Origin: Paulinella micropora
Taxonomy: Eukaryota; Cercozoa; Imbricatea; Euglyphida
Assembly (NCBI GenBank): GCA_009731375.1
Contig: BJOX01000364.1
Span: 52,270 to 116,269 of the forward strand
Length of the DNA: 64,000 nucleotides
Direction: 5' to 3'
Every line of letters starts with the position of its first letter. The stretch's first letter is position 1. Shown piece after piece: positions 47,010 to 58,079 of this stretch. The translations under genes and the position numbers were made by a program. The notes under the pieces are model-generated. The model was given only the letters and a program-made list of their open reading frames with translations. It was not told the DNA's origin and did not search any database.

Positions 47010-48490
47010 GGGAGCTAAAATTCTGGGCGAACTGCGGGCTGTACTGGAAACAGGGTGTACGCGACCTCGACCTAAGCGCCGACCTCGACCTAAGGCAGGA
47101 GATGTCGTGGTGGGTGTAACGTGTGGTGGGAAGTGTGGGGGAGAAGTAGGGGTCAAAGTTAGGGGCGGGAAGGAGCAAGTCTGGGCGAGCTGTACTGGAA
47201 ACAGGGTGCAGGCGACCTGTACCTAAGCGCCCACCTCGACCTAAGTCAGGAGATGTCGTGGCGGGTGTTACGTGTGGTAGTGTGGGGGAGAAGTCGTGGT
47301 GCAAGTTTGGGGCGGGAGGGAGCAAGTCTGGGCGAGCTGTACTGGAAACAGGGTGTACGCGACCTGTACCTAAGCGCCTACCTCGACCTAAGTCAGGAGA
47401 TGTCGTGGTGAATGTTACGTGTGGTGGGAAGTGTGGGGGAGAAGTAGTGGTGAAAGTTAGGGGCAGGAGGGAGCAAGTCTGGGCGAGCTGTACTGGAAAC
47501 AGGGTGCAGGCGACCTGTACCTAAGCGCCTACCTCGACCTAAGTCAGGAGATGTCGTGGTGGGTGTAACGTGTGGTGGGAAGTGTGGGGGAGAAGTCGTG
47601 GTGAAAGTTAGGGGCAGGAGGGAGCAAGTCTGGGCGAGCTGTACTGGAAACAGGGTGCAGCCGACCTCGACCTAAGCGCCTACCTCGACCTAAGTCAGGA
47701 GATGTCCTGGTGAATGTTACGTGTGGTGGGAAGTGTGGGGGAGAAGTAGTGGTGAAAGTTAGGGGCAGGAGGGAGCAAGTCTGGGCGAGCTGTACTGGAA
47801 ACAGGGTGCAGGCGACCTGTACCTAAGCGCCTACCTCGACCTAAGTCAGGAGATGTCGTGGTGGGTGTAACGTGTGGTGGGAAGTGTGGGGGAGAAGTCG
47901 TGGTGAAAGTTAGGGGCAGGAGGGAGCAAGTGTGGGCGAGCTGCACTGGAAACAGGGTGCAGCCGACCTCGACCTAAGCGCCTACCTCGACCTAAGTCAG
48001 GAGATGTCCTGGTGAATGTTACGTGTGGTGGGAAGTGTGGGGGAGAAGTCGTGGTGCAAGTTAGGGGCGGGAAGGAGCAAGTCTGGGCGAGCTGCACTGG
48101 AAACAGGGTGTACGCGACCTCGACCTAAGCGCCGACCTCGACCTAAGGCAGGAGATGTCGTGGTGGGTGTAACGTAACGTGTGGTGGGAAGTGTGTGGAA
48201 GAAGTCGTGCTGCAAGTTTGGGGCGGGAGGGAGCAAGTGTGGGCGAGCTGCACTGGAAACAGGGTGTAGCCGACCTCGACCTAAGCGCAGACCTCGACCT
48301 AAGTCAGGAGATGTCGTGGCGGGTGGGTATGGGTGTTACGTGTGGTGGGAAGTGTGGGGTGGGAAGTGTGGGTGGGTGTAAAGTTGTGGTGAAAGTTTGG
48401 GGCGGAAGGGAGTAAGTCTGGGCGAACTGCCCAGGGAACAGGGTGCAGCCGACCTCGACCAAAGGGCCCACCTCGACCTAAGGTGTAACA
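47010..48490. repeat. ~151-bp satellite, type B, main array (9-10 units)
   Basis: Head-to-tail units of about 151 bp contain GTGGTGGGAAGTGTGGGGGA, GGGCGAGCTG, GGAAACAGGGTG and paired CGACCTCGACCTAAG/CTACCTCGACCTAAG. Units alternate between two versions (GTGCAGGCGACCTGTACC and GTGCAGCCGACCTCGACC), suggesting a ~300-bp higher-order unit. The same family lies at 2015-2520. Confidence 0.9.
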
Positions 48491-48852
48491 GACCTGGGAA
48501 TCCGACCTCGACCTGAACAAGGAAATGCCAGAAAGAGGGTAAAGTTGGTGTTTGTATTGTTGGGACAAGGAAGAGGCTCTACTGCAAGGGCACCAGTGCA
48601 GTGCAAGTATTGGGCCCAAGTGATAAATTGTCAGTAATTGCGTTAGGGTTTTGTCCTGAAGGAGGAAATGCCGAAATTGGGCATAGTTTCTGTTTCAGAG
48701 AACTGTGTAGAATAGGAGGTGTAGGTTCAACAAGGATGACATTGTAGCTTATTCTGGGGACCGCAGACGGATGCGGTAAGTCAGGGAGTGCAGTAGTACG
48801 AGCCATGTGGAAATAAAGTCCACATGCGGAATGTGTCCTAGGTGAAATTTTT

Positions 48853-48902
<50 letters not shown>

Positions 48903-48909
48903 CCTTGGG

Positions 48910-49108
48910 NNNNNNNNNNNNNNNNNNNNNNNNNNNNNNNNNNNNNNNNNNNNNNNNNNNNNNNNNNNNNNNNNNNNNNNNNNNNNNNNNNNNNNNNNNN
49001 NNNNNNNNNNNNNNNNNNNNNNNNNNNNNNNNNNNNNNNNNNNNNNNNNNNNNNNNNNNNNNNNNNNNNNNNNNNNNNNNNNNNNNNNNNNNNNNNNNNN
49101 NNNNNNNN
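48910..49108. other. Assembly gap (N) at the retrotransposon boundary
   Basis: 199 undetermined bases are preceded by a T homopolymer (48857-48902). The gap hides the join between satellite-side sequence and the gypsy pol frame. Confidence 0.98.
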
Positions 49109-52100
49109 TTCACCGAAACTTACGGACATACTAACCAGTATAGCTTTTGTTACATCGATGATGTCGTTATTTATTCAAAGACAGAAGCGGAGCACCTGGC
49201 TCACGTGTTGGACATCTTGAGACGCCTAGAAGCCTTCGGCCTCAGGTTGAACCTAGAGAAGTGTTCGTTCGCTAAGGACCACATCGATTATGTAGGGTAC
49301 AGAGTCAAGGATGGGGTAATAGTGTTGAAGCCGGAGAAGCGGGACGCTATCCGTTCCCTTCCACGCCCAAACACACGCGCAGCGCTGCACTCCTTCCTCT
49401 GTATGGCACAGGTGTACTCGGAATTTATCCCGAACTTCCAGGACTTTGTCAAACCATTACGGGACTTCTGCCTTCACGGCGACCCGGATGGCAAATGGCC
49501 GCCAAAGGCGGCGGAGGTATACACGAAGCTAAAGGAGGCGTTGACACGAGACCCCCTCACAGAGGGCGGATCGGTCTTGGTTCTCCCCGACTTTGAGCAG
49601 CGTTTTGTGTTAGCAACCGACGCGTCGAAATACGCGGTCGGGGCCGTCTTACAACAATACGACTCTGACCACAAACAGTTGAGACCGATCATGTTCGTCA
49701 GCAAGAAGTTGACGCCCGAACAAGTCAACTACTGCACCAGACAACGCGAAGCGTTGGCGATAGTTTGGGCGTTCAGTCGGCTGAGGGAGTACTTGTGGGG
49801 TGCTCCGAACATATTGGTTCAAACAGATCACGCCAACCTTAGATGGCTCATGGACAGAGAACATACGGGACGACTGGCCCGATGGCAGTCGGAGCTGGCC
49901 TTGTATGATTTCACCATCGAGTACATTAAAGGTAAAGAAAATACGGTCCCAGATAGCCTATCACGGATGCCTCGGGTGAAAGGCTCTGTAGGCGACGGAT
50001 TAGACCGCTTTGCATTAGAAACTCCCACGGCCTGCCTAGTCGGATTGACAGCCGATGATGACTGGACGGCCACGGAGCATACAGCAGATTTCAAAGACAC
50101 GTTGCCGGCGGGGATGGCATACATGGCCCCCAACGCGCAAAGCTGGACACCGGGATATAGACCCGATTCTCAAGCTGAACTGTTGGACCAGCTGCAATGC
50201 ATACGTCGCGTGTGCTGCGCGCAACACGAAGCTGAGGACTGGCAAGACCTGCTGGAGGAGATCGACACCCAGTCGGACATCCCCAGCGAGGAAGATATAA
50301 AACCGGGTCAGACCCATGAACATGAACACTCCTTTATAATTAACGCATTTTTCGCACATAGGACGCAGTCGTTCTGGGTACCCCAGCATGTTCACCCTGA
50401 AAGGTCGGCGATTATCGTGGCTGCCGAGCGAACACACCGAACAGAGGGGCCTATAAGCCTAGTCACCAGTGCTCTCCAGCTGGATGACATGGATATGACG
50501 GTGGCGAGCCCCGAGGTGTTTGGTCAGTTGGCGAAGAGCTCTAAGGAATGGGGCCCCTTCATTGCTCACGCTATTGACCCGATAGCAAATCCTGAGACGA
50601 GAGAAATAAGAGCCCATAAGAAAACGATGACCTGGCATGATAACCTCCTGTGGTATAAGGGGGCAGGCGGTAAGTGGGAAAAGACGCCTTCAAAGTGGAC
50701 ACTGTGGGTACCAACCCAGTTACGCAAGGCGATCCTTTTAGCCACTCACCGCTCTGCTCTCAACTCACACGCGGGAAGGGATAAAATGTCATGGTTCATT
50801 TTACGCAGGTTTTGGTGGCATGGCATGCAGAAATCCATTGCCGACACAGTCGACACATGCGAACGCTGCAAGCAAACCAAGACACCACACAACAACGCTC
50901 AGAGAGGCCTTTATGGCGAATACAAGCTTGTTGAGAACCTGTTCGAAACTTTGCATGTTGATTACGTAGGACCGCTACCGCGATCGGAGACCCACAATTA
51001 TCGGTACATCCTGACAGCCATAGACCGCTTCTCGAATTATGTGTTCGCGGTACCAGTGGTGGAAAAGGATGCGGAATCGACATGCGAGGCACTGGTCGAC
51101 CATGTCTTCCGATACACCGGAGTGCCGAAAAATGTGTACAGCGATCGGGGATCGGAGTTTACGAACGAACTCTCCGCTCGGCTGTCCACAGTGTGGGGCT
51201 TTAAGTGGAAATACGTAACTGCATATTCACCAGAGAGCAACGGCAAAATCGAGAGGGTCCATAGACCGCTCAAGGCCGCGCTCCAGCAGTATTGTCGCGA
51301 TAATCAGCACATATGGCATAAGGCCTTACCGTCTTTTGTGTTCTCCATGAACAACACCGCATCGAGGGCATTGGGCGGAAAAGCCACGGGCGCTTCCCCC
51401 AATCTCCTGGTATACGGGCAGCACTTAAGGATCCCGGAGGAGCTGGTGTTACCAAACCTCCCGGAAGGGGGCTTTTTGGAGCATGATGAGCTGATGGCCT
51501 GTCGCCTACGAGTCATGGCGGAAGCCAGACACTACGTCATGAAGGCGCGGGAGGCCGAAGAGGCTCACAAACAAAACCAGCAGACGCCGAACAAAGTCAA
51601 GTATGAGTCGGGGGAATACCATAAAGGGGACTTAGTCTTCCTGTACGTACCCCAGGTACCCAACTTGGTTAGCGTCAAACTCTTCCCGATGTGGCAAGGC
51701 CCTTACACTGTCGTAGAACAAGTAGGTGCTTTGACATACCGAATACAGGGAAAGGGTAAGACGCTAGTAGTACATGTACGGCGGCTGATGCGTTTTAACC
51801 CCATGCTGGATCGTAACGAAACGATGACGGAAGCGGTACAGAAGCTGGAACACAGTTTAAGGCCGCCGCCCAAGCGCCGAGACAAGACGGCCGAGGCGAA
51901 AGAGGACCCGACACAACCCTTGCCGGCCGAAGCCGAGGGGAATGATCCGAATAATAACGAAGCCGACGAAGTCGCGGCTGAACAAGCCGACGCTTCCGAG
52001 GGGGACGTTATCGCGCCAGGGCCGACCAACCACCTGCAGTCGGAACAGGAGGAGAAGGTCGAACCGGTGCCGAGACGCCCACCAGCTGAATCAAAGCTGA

Positions 52101-52603
52101 GGTCGGCCGACGACGTGAAAACCATGCACTGGCACGTCGGAAAGATATACCTTCTTCGGCCACCAGAGGCACACGTCGGCGACGATTGCCTCAACGATTT
52201 CTTCCTCATGAAAGTGAGAGAATGGGAGCCGCAGACTCGGGCCACGCGCACAAGCAAGGCAATCAAAGCCGAGCCGCCTGTACTGCAGTTCTATCGATCA
52301 CACCAGGACCTCGACGAGCCGGAATCGCGGACTTTTTATCCAGTATACCGCGACTCCAACCAAGTCGAAACGTTCTGGAAAGGCATCACGGACAAGTCCG
52401 AAGGCTACACGCCGTGGCAAATACAAGCGTGGCCTAGGATGGTGCTGGATTACCCATTCGATCTACAGCACGGTCGAATCCCCCTACGGGTGTGGAATGA
52501 GATAGTAGCCGAGGGCATAGCGACCCATCTCATCGGGGCACCACCACCAGGAAAAAATAAGAAAGCTAAATTAGGGCAGGCAAAGAGGCGCAAGCTAGCC
52601 TAG
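49109..52603 (+). CDS. Gypsy Pol: RT (C-terminal), RNase H, integrase, extension
   Basis: An intact frame of ~1,160 codons runs from the gap to TAG. The order is FCYIDDVVIYSK (RT active site, 49145-49180); RNase H with FVLATDASKYAVGAVL and the TDHANLRWLM block; the integrase zinc finger (H...H near 50745-50770, CERCKQ near 50859); the DDE core with HVDYVG, YSDRGSEF and NGKIERVHR (about 50957, 51137, 51239); and a GPYxVxEQVGxLTYRI barrel ending VRRLMRFNP. A ~275-residue extension follows. It has an acidic linker, then a folded-looking region (KIYLLRPPEAHVGDDCLNDF, FFLMKVREWEP, LQFYRSHQD) and a basic tail KNKKAKLGQAKRRK, a possible nuclear signal. The enzyme makes and integrates element cDNA; no chromodomain is recognised. 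Confidence 0.92.
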   Translation, partial: FTETYGHTNQYSFCYIDDVVIYSKTEAEHLAHVLDILRRLEAFGLRLNLEKCSFAKDHIDYVGYRVKDGVIVLKPEKRDAIRSLPRPNTRAALHSFLCMAQVYSEFIPNFQDFVKPLRDFCLHGDPDGKWPPKAAEVYTKLKEALTRDPLTEGGSVLVLPDFEQRFVLATDASKYAVGAVLQQYDSDHKQLRPIMFVSKKLTPEQVNYCTRQREALAIVWAFSRLREYLWGAPNILVQTDHANLRWLMDREHTGRLARWQSELALYDFTIEYIKGKENTVPDSLSRMPRVKGSVGDGLDRFALETPTACLVGLTADDDWTATEHTADFKDTLPAGMAYMAPNAQSWTPGYRPDSQAELLDQLQCIRRVCCAQHEAEDWQDLLEEIDTQSDIPSEEDIKPGQTHEHEHSFIINAFFAHRTQSFWVPQHVHPERSAIIVAAERTHRTEGPISLVTSALQLDDMDMTVASPEVFGQLAKSSKEWGPFIAHAIDPIANPETREIRAHKKTMTWHDNLLWYKGAGGKWEKTPSKWTLWVPTQLRKAILLATHRSALNSHAGRDKMSWFILRRFWWHGMQKSIADTVDTCERCKQTKTPHNNAQRGLYGEYKLVENLFETLHVDYVGPLPRSETHNYRYILTAIDRFSNYVFAVPVVEKDAESTCEALVDHVFRYTGVPKNVYSDRGSEFTNELSARLSTVWGFKWKYVTAYSPESNGKIERVHRPLKAALQQYCRDNQHIWHKALPSFVFSMNNTASRALGGKATGASPNLLVYGQHLRIPEELVLPNLPEGGFLEHDELMACRLRVMAEARHYVMKAREAEEAHKQNQQTPNKVKYESGEYHKGDLVFLYVPQVPNLVSVKLFPMWQGPYTVVEQVGALTYRIQGKGKTLVVHVRRLMRFNPMLDRNETMTEAVQKLEHSLRPPPKRRDKTAEAKEDPTQPLPAEAEGNDPNNNEADEVAAEQADASEGDVIAPGPTNHLQSEQEEKVEPVPRRPPAESKLRSADDVKTMHWHVGKIYLLRPPEAHVGDDCLNDFFLMKVREWEPQTRATRTSKAIKAEPPVLQFYRSHQDLDEPESRTFYPVYRDSNQVETFWKGITDKSEGYTPWQIQAWPRMVLDYPFDLQHGRIPLRVWNEIVAEGIATHLIGAPPPGKNKKAKLGQAKRRKLA

Positions 52604-53420
52604 CTCAGCATGCCGTGTGACACCTCACAAGCATAGTTAACGCGGGTAGTATGCGAAATCCAAAGACCAATACTGGGTAGCAACAGTTAGAAACCAGCCA
52701 TAGGAAAGGGACACGGCTTTGGACTCCATATCTGTTAAAATACTACCCAAGTCCATTCTTAGAGATAGCAAAAGAGAGCCTAACATGACATGATACACGG
52801 GAAAAGACCCTGCCTTACCCTCTGTGAGGTGCGACGGCCCTGAAGGTATCTTGACGGGCTAGTAGTTGGTGTTCCACCAGGGGTCGGAATAGCTTCGGGC
52901 TAACTATGTTGACGCGCAGCAATGCCCGTCGATGTGGTTGGCATTGCACATTATACCCACCTCCTCTCGAGTTGCACACCCGCCTCCCGCGGCAATGGCA
53001 TGAGTGGTGTATGATAAGTTATTCCCCACAGAGTGTCTTAGATATTATGCTCGCTCTTGTTTGCTCTTTGTTTGGATGGAAGGGGCTCTAAGGCACCCGA
53101 CGGCCCTACGTGTATACATAAGCATATCTACACCACTAAGAAATGTAACATGTCCTTATTTACATACCGCCGCAAATCGCGCAGTACGGCGAGGGTGGAA
53201 CACGCGGACAGCAAAGATGACCGGGGCATGGGTGCACCCGCGTTGTCACGCTGTTGACCAGCGTTTGAAAACGAGCAGAGAGTCGAACACCGACACGAGA
53301 ACAACACACACATAGCACATTGCTCGTTGTGCTTGGGCTGACATACAGATATATATACATACGAACTCACGGACATATACGTGATATAGGCACCTAGCGG
53401 TGTATGTTTGGTACCATCTA
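52604..53420. other. Spacer between pol and the 3' ORF
   Basis: No supported gene. It may carry a promoter or splice acceptor for the downstream ORF. It belongs to the element, lying between pol and the 3' LTR. Confidence 0.5.
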
Positions 53421-54629
53421 ATGGAGCAGTATCTGGGATTCCTCCTGGCGTGCGTGGCTTCGGTCCTGGTGATACTGATAGTACACCTAGGATTACGGAC
53501 GATCGCGGGAGAAGGGCAACGGCTCCCTCCATCCGCGCGGGATAGTCCGGCCGGAACGACCCCGGCAGCTAGCGCGGTGGCGGACCGGCGTCGCGAAGCC
53601 GAGCAGCTGGACGAACCAGACCCATCTGAGGAAGCGAACTTCAGGTGCGGTCACATACATACCTCACCAGAGGGGACACCCCACATCACAATGACCACTC
53701 TGAGCAGTGGCGCAAACAACCTTGCAAGCAAGGGCGCACAGGGAAACGAAACCCTGCAGCGCAACCTTGGCGGTCCCAATACACCGCTCACACCCGCTCA
53801 ACCTTCAGGTGGCACAACTCAGGCTAGTGTTGTGACCACACCGAAATCCCCACGGGGAAAAGCTGAAGTCGAGTCGGAGATGTTGACGACCCCTATGAAG
53901 GCTTCGGCTGACGAGGGGGAGGCACCGACTGAGGACAGCAGTACACCTGCATCGCAACACACGGATGAGGACGTCGATCCCGAAGGGCTAAACACCCCTC
54001 AACACTCGGGATTTGAATGGATCCCAGAGGAAGACGAGAGCCTATATTATGACGAAGAATTGAGCCTCATGCGGATGGACGCTAGGGAGGAAGCACGCTT
54101 GAGATACTGGAAGAAAGTCGGCGATGAGGATAGCAAGCCCGACGCTTACAGTGACAAGCTGAACCCGCCCGAAGAGAAGCGGCCCGATGAGCGGCCACGG
54201 CCCACGGATCCGGCGTACCAGCATCACCGCTGCCCGCCACCGGAGCCGACGGCACATTGGGGCAGGGACGAAGTATTCCCCGCGTACTTTCATGCCTCCG
54301 ATAACATATTCGGAGTATACGGACCGATCGACCGTCCGATATACGCGTATTCGGAACGGGGCCCGGTACGGCCGCGAACGTGGAGGGTCGTAGCACCCGG
54401 AGTGCGTAGGCCATATCGCATCGACACGGAAACGATGTTGAGAGGTATGGACCTACACCTGAACCAAGACCCAGATCGGGAAAGGGAGGAGTATCAGAAA
54501 CCGGTACGATACGCGTATGACCCACTGACGCGTAGAGTACACCGGATCTACCCACCTTACCCAGATATCACGGATGCGGAGCGCAGGCTGCGGCTACAAT
54601 GCCCGGCGCTCGCACACACAACCAACTAA
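53421..54629 (+). CDS. Retrotransposon 3' accessory ORF, part 1 (membrane-anchored?)
   Basis: It starts at ATG 53421. Residues about 5-25 are hydrophobic (LGFLLACVASVLVILIVHLG), a possible signal anchor. A Thr/Ser/Pro-rich, acidic region follows, then a Pro/Arg/Tyr-rich region (RPTDPAYQHHRCPPPEP). It ends in TAA (54627-54629). The same frame stays open past the stop into the next ORF. The position of env in other LTR elements makes an envelope-like or gag-like accessory protein conceivable, but I see no fusion peptide, cleavage site or second membrane segment. Confidence 0.65.
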   Translation: MEQYLGFLLACVASVLVILIVHLGLRTIAGEGQRLPPSARDSPAGTTPAASAVADRRREAEQLDEPDPSEEANFRCGHIHTSPEGTPHITMTTLSSGANNLASKGAQGNETLQRNLGGPNTPLTPAQPSGGTTQASVVTTPKSPRGKAEVESEMLTTPMKASADEGEAPTEDSSTPASQHTDEDVDPEGLNTPQHSGFEWIPEEDESLYYDEELSLMRMDAREEARLRYWKKVGDEDSKPDAYSDKLNPPEEKRPDERPRPTDPAYQHHRCPPPEPTAHWGRDEVFPAYFHASDNIFGVYGPIDRPIYAYSERGPVRPRTWRVVAPGVRRPYRIDTETMLRGMDLHLNQDPDREREEYQKPVRYAYDPLTRRVHRIYPPYPDITDAERRLRLQCPALAHTTN

Positions 54630-55454
54630 CGAACATTCCCGTTCACACCGTCTAAGGAGCCATACCGAATACGATTGGTGGGCAACCAGGTTAATTGGGT
54701 CCCAGACCCGCACTTGTTCGAGGCAAACCCTCGCATGATTAACCTGCCGCCACCAAAGCCTCCACTCGACGAACGGGGCTTCTCGAACTACCTTGACAAA
54801 GCGAGGTACGAGCCCACCGAACAGGACAACGTCCTGAGGGTACAGTGTGAAGGGTCAAAGAAACGCGGGAGAGGATGGGGTCCGAGATGCTCGCGGAGAT
54901 GGCACCTCACGGAAAGAGCGTATGCGTCACCAGAGCGATACGGGCCTCACCGATGTCCAGATCACGCATACAACAATGACATCGAATTGATATCCTGCGC
55001 ACAATTACCGCCATGTTTCGGATGGGATGTCCCACACACATGGGGGTCTCGCGACAACCCGTTACCGGGGATCGCTCGGTATAAGTCGATGGACGAGGAC
55101 CGAATGAGATTTACCAAAACCTTGTTCGAGCAAGCCATATCGCTGCGAGGATGGGTGGGATTGGAGCACTATCAGCGAAAACACGCCCTCCAGTTCTACT
55201 GCATCTGGGAGGGTCCTAGATGTCCACTCGAACCACACGAGCTCAGAAAGTTGCAGTGGTCGCAGGAAGACATCAATTCTTACTACAGACTGCTCGAACT
55301 TTCGGGTATCCCATTGCCCGAGGAGGTCAAGGCATACCGAGCCTACTACCTTCGGAGCAAACATGACCAACCCTGGGACCTCAGGGTTGAAGAAAATGTA
55401 CTCGCGTACTATAGGCAGGTCTTAGGCATACCCAAGCCTCCCCTCCCTATGTAG
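54630..55454 (+). CDS. Retrotransposon 3' accessory ORF, part 2
   Basis: It is in frame with part 1 after its TAA and open to TAG at 55454; the first in-frame ATG is 54735. It has a Cys/His-containing segment (one Cys near 54849, RCSRRW near 54887, HRCPDH near 54951 and ISC near 54993) that could bind zinc, and a C-terminal region rich in Tyr, Trp and Arg (EDINSYYRLLELSGIPLP). No family is recognised. Because part 1 has no visible break other than the stop, stop read-through or a recent nonsense change are both possible. Confidence 0.55.
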   Translation, partial: RTFPFTPSKEPYRIRLVGNQVNWVPDPHLFEANPRMINLPPPKPPLDERGFSNYLDKARYEPTEQDNVLRVQCEGSKKRGRGWGPRCSRRWHLTERAYASPERYGPHRCPDHAYNNDIELISCAQLPPCFGWDVPHTWGSRDNPLPGIARYKSMDEDRMRFTKTLFEQAISLRGWVGLEHYQRKHALQFYCIWEGPRCPLEPHELRKLQWSQEDINSYYRLLELSGIPLPEEVKAYRAYYLRSKHDQPWDLRVEENVLAYYRQVLGIPKPPLPM

Positions 55455-56073
55455 GCCGCGAGGCATAAGACGACGAATACCTGAGCGTTTCCGAGATGCG
55501 GCTCGGCTACGGCAGCAGTATTACGTACGGTTCCAACACGAGCATCGGCTCGCGTGGCTGCTGACGATATACCGGCAGTTGACGAGGAGCGATGACCCAA
55601 ACACATCCCGCATCGCCAACCAGTTAGCCGATCCTGACGAGAACGTTCCGAACACATATCGGGGCCGCGTGAGAGGCTTCGAACAATGGATCGAACGATT
55701 CAGGGTACAGGACGCACTGGGTTGGGACAGACTTGTACAAGCCGATGAGTTCCGATGGCACAAAATAACTCAACGGTTGGATTACATCTACCACTATCGA
55801 CATGAGTGGCCGTACTGGAGACAACAGTATGAATACCAGCTGGGGAAGATCATTGGCCACTTCTCCCCAGTCATGAGGTATATCGCGCCACAGCACTCGG
55901 TAGTCGGAGAAGACTTGACCTGGTCAGAGACAAGGGCTGGGAAAGAAAGCCTAGACCGGGACATTGACAATCCAGCGGAGGATCAGCCCGCCTGGAGGTG
56001 GCAACCACCATCACCGTCTAGCGAAGAGGAGTTCATGAACTCCTTCGAGCAAGCATGCTTCGACGAAGCATAG
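55455..56073 (+). CDS. Retrotransposon 3' accessory ORF, part 3
   Basis: This frame is open upstream into the end of part 2 (near 55440), one frame over, then reads through ERFRDAARLRQQYYVRFQ to TAG/TAA at 56071-56073. Its composition (Arg, Tyr, Trp, Gln-rich; WPYWRQQYEYQLGKIIGHF) matches part 2, so it is likely the C-terminal part of one protein reached by frameshifting or broken by an indel. Confidence 0.5.
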
Positions 56074-56757
56074 ACGCGTTTTGAAACCCAGCCGATGGGT
56101 TGCATATATATTCTTAGACACTTCTACCTTCGCCACAGCGAAGTAGATACTTGCCGGGTGGCAATAAGAAAATGTCTGCAGACAACAAAATCAAACAAAC
56201 AACGCCGAATACGCCAACGGCACCCTTGACACTGGCATAGCGCCCGTTCATCCCTATGATGGACGAGGATGCACAGGGTATTGAACAATTGAGACCAATG
56301 CCTTCCTGTATTCTCGGGATCACAGATCCTTCGGACGGATTAGGGCCGAGACATATGCTAGGGACGAGGAACCTTAGAATTGCTCGGAGATCTGCTTCAA
56401 ATCAGATGCAGACCGCCCAGTAATTTTTGGATCACAGATCCTTAAGACGGCGAAGGGATGGTTTGACTGCGACATGATTAGACCGTTGTACGTCCATGGC
56501 AGATCGCCATAGAAGAGGGGGAGGAGATAGTTCAAAATTCAAATTCAAATTTGAACTCGAAAATCTCCAAACTCAACTTTGCATTTTGTAAGCACCGGAC
56601 GTAGAACGGTGATGAAGAGCAAAAACTTAGCGGTCACTCAAGCTACTCAATGGGTTGTCTCCACAGGAGCCGATCACCCATGAGGAAGCAGACCCGGAAA
56701 GTGCGCTCTCATTTGCAGATATTTACCAATCTACCCCTATTTACTACGGTTCCCGTA
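56074..56757. other. Retrotransposon 3' untranslated region
   Basis: No ORF is supported. GGATCACAGATCCTT occurs twice (56318-56332 and 56430-56444), and an A/T-rich AATTCAAATTC run lies near 56530-56560. Confidence 0.5.
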
Positions 56758-56776
56758 TAAGACGGGGAGGGGGGAT
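56758..56776 (+). promoter_or_regulatory. Polypurine tract
   Basis: AAGACGGGGAGGGGGGAT ends immediately before the LTR start at 56777. This is the expected primer for plus-strand cDNA synthesis and supports the LTR boundary and orientation. Confidence 0.8.
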
Positions 56777-57163
56777 TGTAGGCGCAGATAGGTAAATATG
56801 CGACCTTTTCTTATACCCCTATACACAGTGATGTATAGAAGAGCTATATCTCTTTAAGATGTAGTTATATCGCCGTTTTTATTTATATACTTTTGAGCCG
56901 GTTGAAAACGATAATATTACGATTCATAACCGGTACTACTTTTTTAAGCAGTATAATATTATCGTTAGGGGTGACACTGGGAAATGCCTTTCTTTTCCCT
57001 TTTTGTTGCTTGGCTCTGACAGTCTCCTATATTTTCCGCCATACTGGTTTCCTCTCTTTGTGGAGGACTCGGGAAGATTAGGTTATTTTCAGAGTGTTGT
57101 GGAATTGGAAGGATAAATACCCCGGCTTACATTAAATAATATCTTTTGATTAGAACCGACAAA
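56777..57163 (+). repeat. Gypsy 3' LTR (387 bp)
   Basis: It starts TGTAGGCGCAGATAGG right after the polypurine tract and ends CCGACAAA. It is homologous end to end with the minus-strand LTR at 10411-10785; alignment stops after GACAAAA on both. It is followed by ATGTT, the same five bases found outside the other LTR. The termini TTTGT...ACAAA are inverted repeats if two flanking T residues are counted. Confidence 0.85.
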
Positions 57164-57168
57164 ATGTT

Positions 57169-58075
57169 ACGGGTCTTGCGTACTTTTTTTTGTCAACAAC
57201 TCGTTATTGTAGCAGCCCGGCCGGGCGGAGCTACTGTTCTGTGAAATTTAATGGCTGAAGGTATACGATTGCCAGTTTTCCTCTTACGATATACCACCAA
57301 AACCGCTTCTCGGAAGCGCGTACAGCTATTCTCACAAAAGGCATACGATTGTCTTCTTGCAAGAAAGCAGGGAGCGAGTGTCGAACGATCGGTCCTTTGA
57401 TCTTTCATATTTTCTCAGGGTTAAGCATTGGTTATTAAATAAAATAATAAACATAATGGTATTAATACGCCGGAGACAGAATTCAAGTACTGACAATTCT
57501 CCACATAGTATTCTGGCGTGGCATTATGCTGCCATGATGCACTCAGCAATTCTGTCACCAGTCATATAGAGCGGATTCCGACGATTCCCGGCTCATGGCC
57601 GCCACTGACATTAACAATTTAATCATAGTATTGTATTAATATATCGTCAAGGGTCGAAGTCAAAGGCTTGTAGTCGAGTGTTCAGGATTTGCTTTTGGGA
57701 AAAAGTTTCCCCAGTCGGCATGAAACAGTGCTCATTTCAAGTCACGTTCACCTGCCACTGTCACGTCCTTGTCAACAAATTTACCGCTATGTGTCACGGT
57801 AAAAAGGACAAAAAGGTAGTGATCTGGGGGGAAAAAAACAATTCAAAGCTGATTTTTATTAATAAATTGATCGTTTGAAGTCATTTCTGAACGAAGATTC
57901 GAAAACTAGTTAGTGAAGTCGAAACGTCGTGCAGGAGAATCTAACGGGTCGGTCAAAAAGAGTGAAAAGTCAACGGTATATAATGGTTTTGGCAGGTCGT
58001 TAAAGTGCTCAGTCTGATAGTCTTATTATTATTATTAAAAACTATAGTGTTGGTTTAAAATTCAGTGCTGTAAAC
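57169..58075. other. AT-rich unique sequence, no gene recognised
   Basis: Frames up to 70 codons exist on both strands but carry no recognised motif or splice-linked partner. Confidence 0.5.
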
Positions 58076-58079
58076 TGCA

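Larger units (their letters stand above)
49109..57163 (+). mobile_element. 3' half of a Ty3/gypsy LTR retrotransposon
   Basis: It contains the YIDD half of RT, RNase H, integrase, extra 3' ORFs, a polypurine tract and a 3' LTR. No gag, protease or RT N-terminus is present; these are the parts found inverted at 2722-10785. The LTRs of the two halves are the same family. Target-site-like ATGTT follows the LTR at 57164-57168. Confidence 0.9.

Noticed and set aside
47258-48236. Proteins of ~80 residues in the satellite array on both strands
   Set aside because: The frames repeat every 151 bp with the satellite monomer and have no independent coding evidence.
53421-54629. Retroviral-type envelope gene after pol
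   Set aside because: Only one N-terminal hydrophobic segment is seen, with no cleavage site, fusion peptide or C-terminal anchor.
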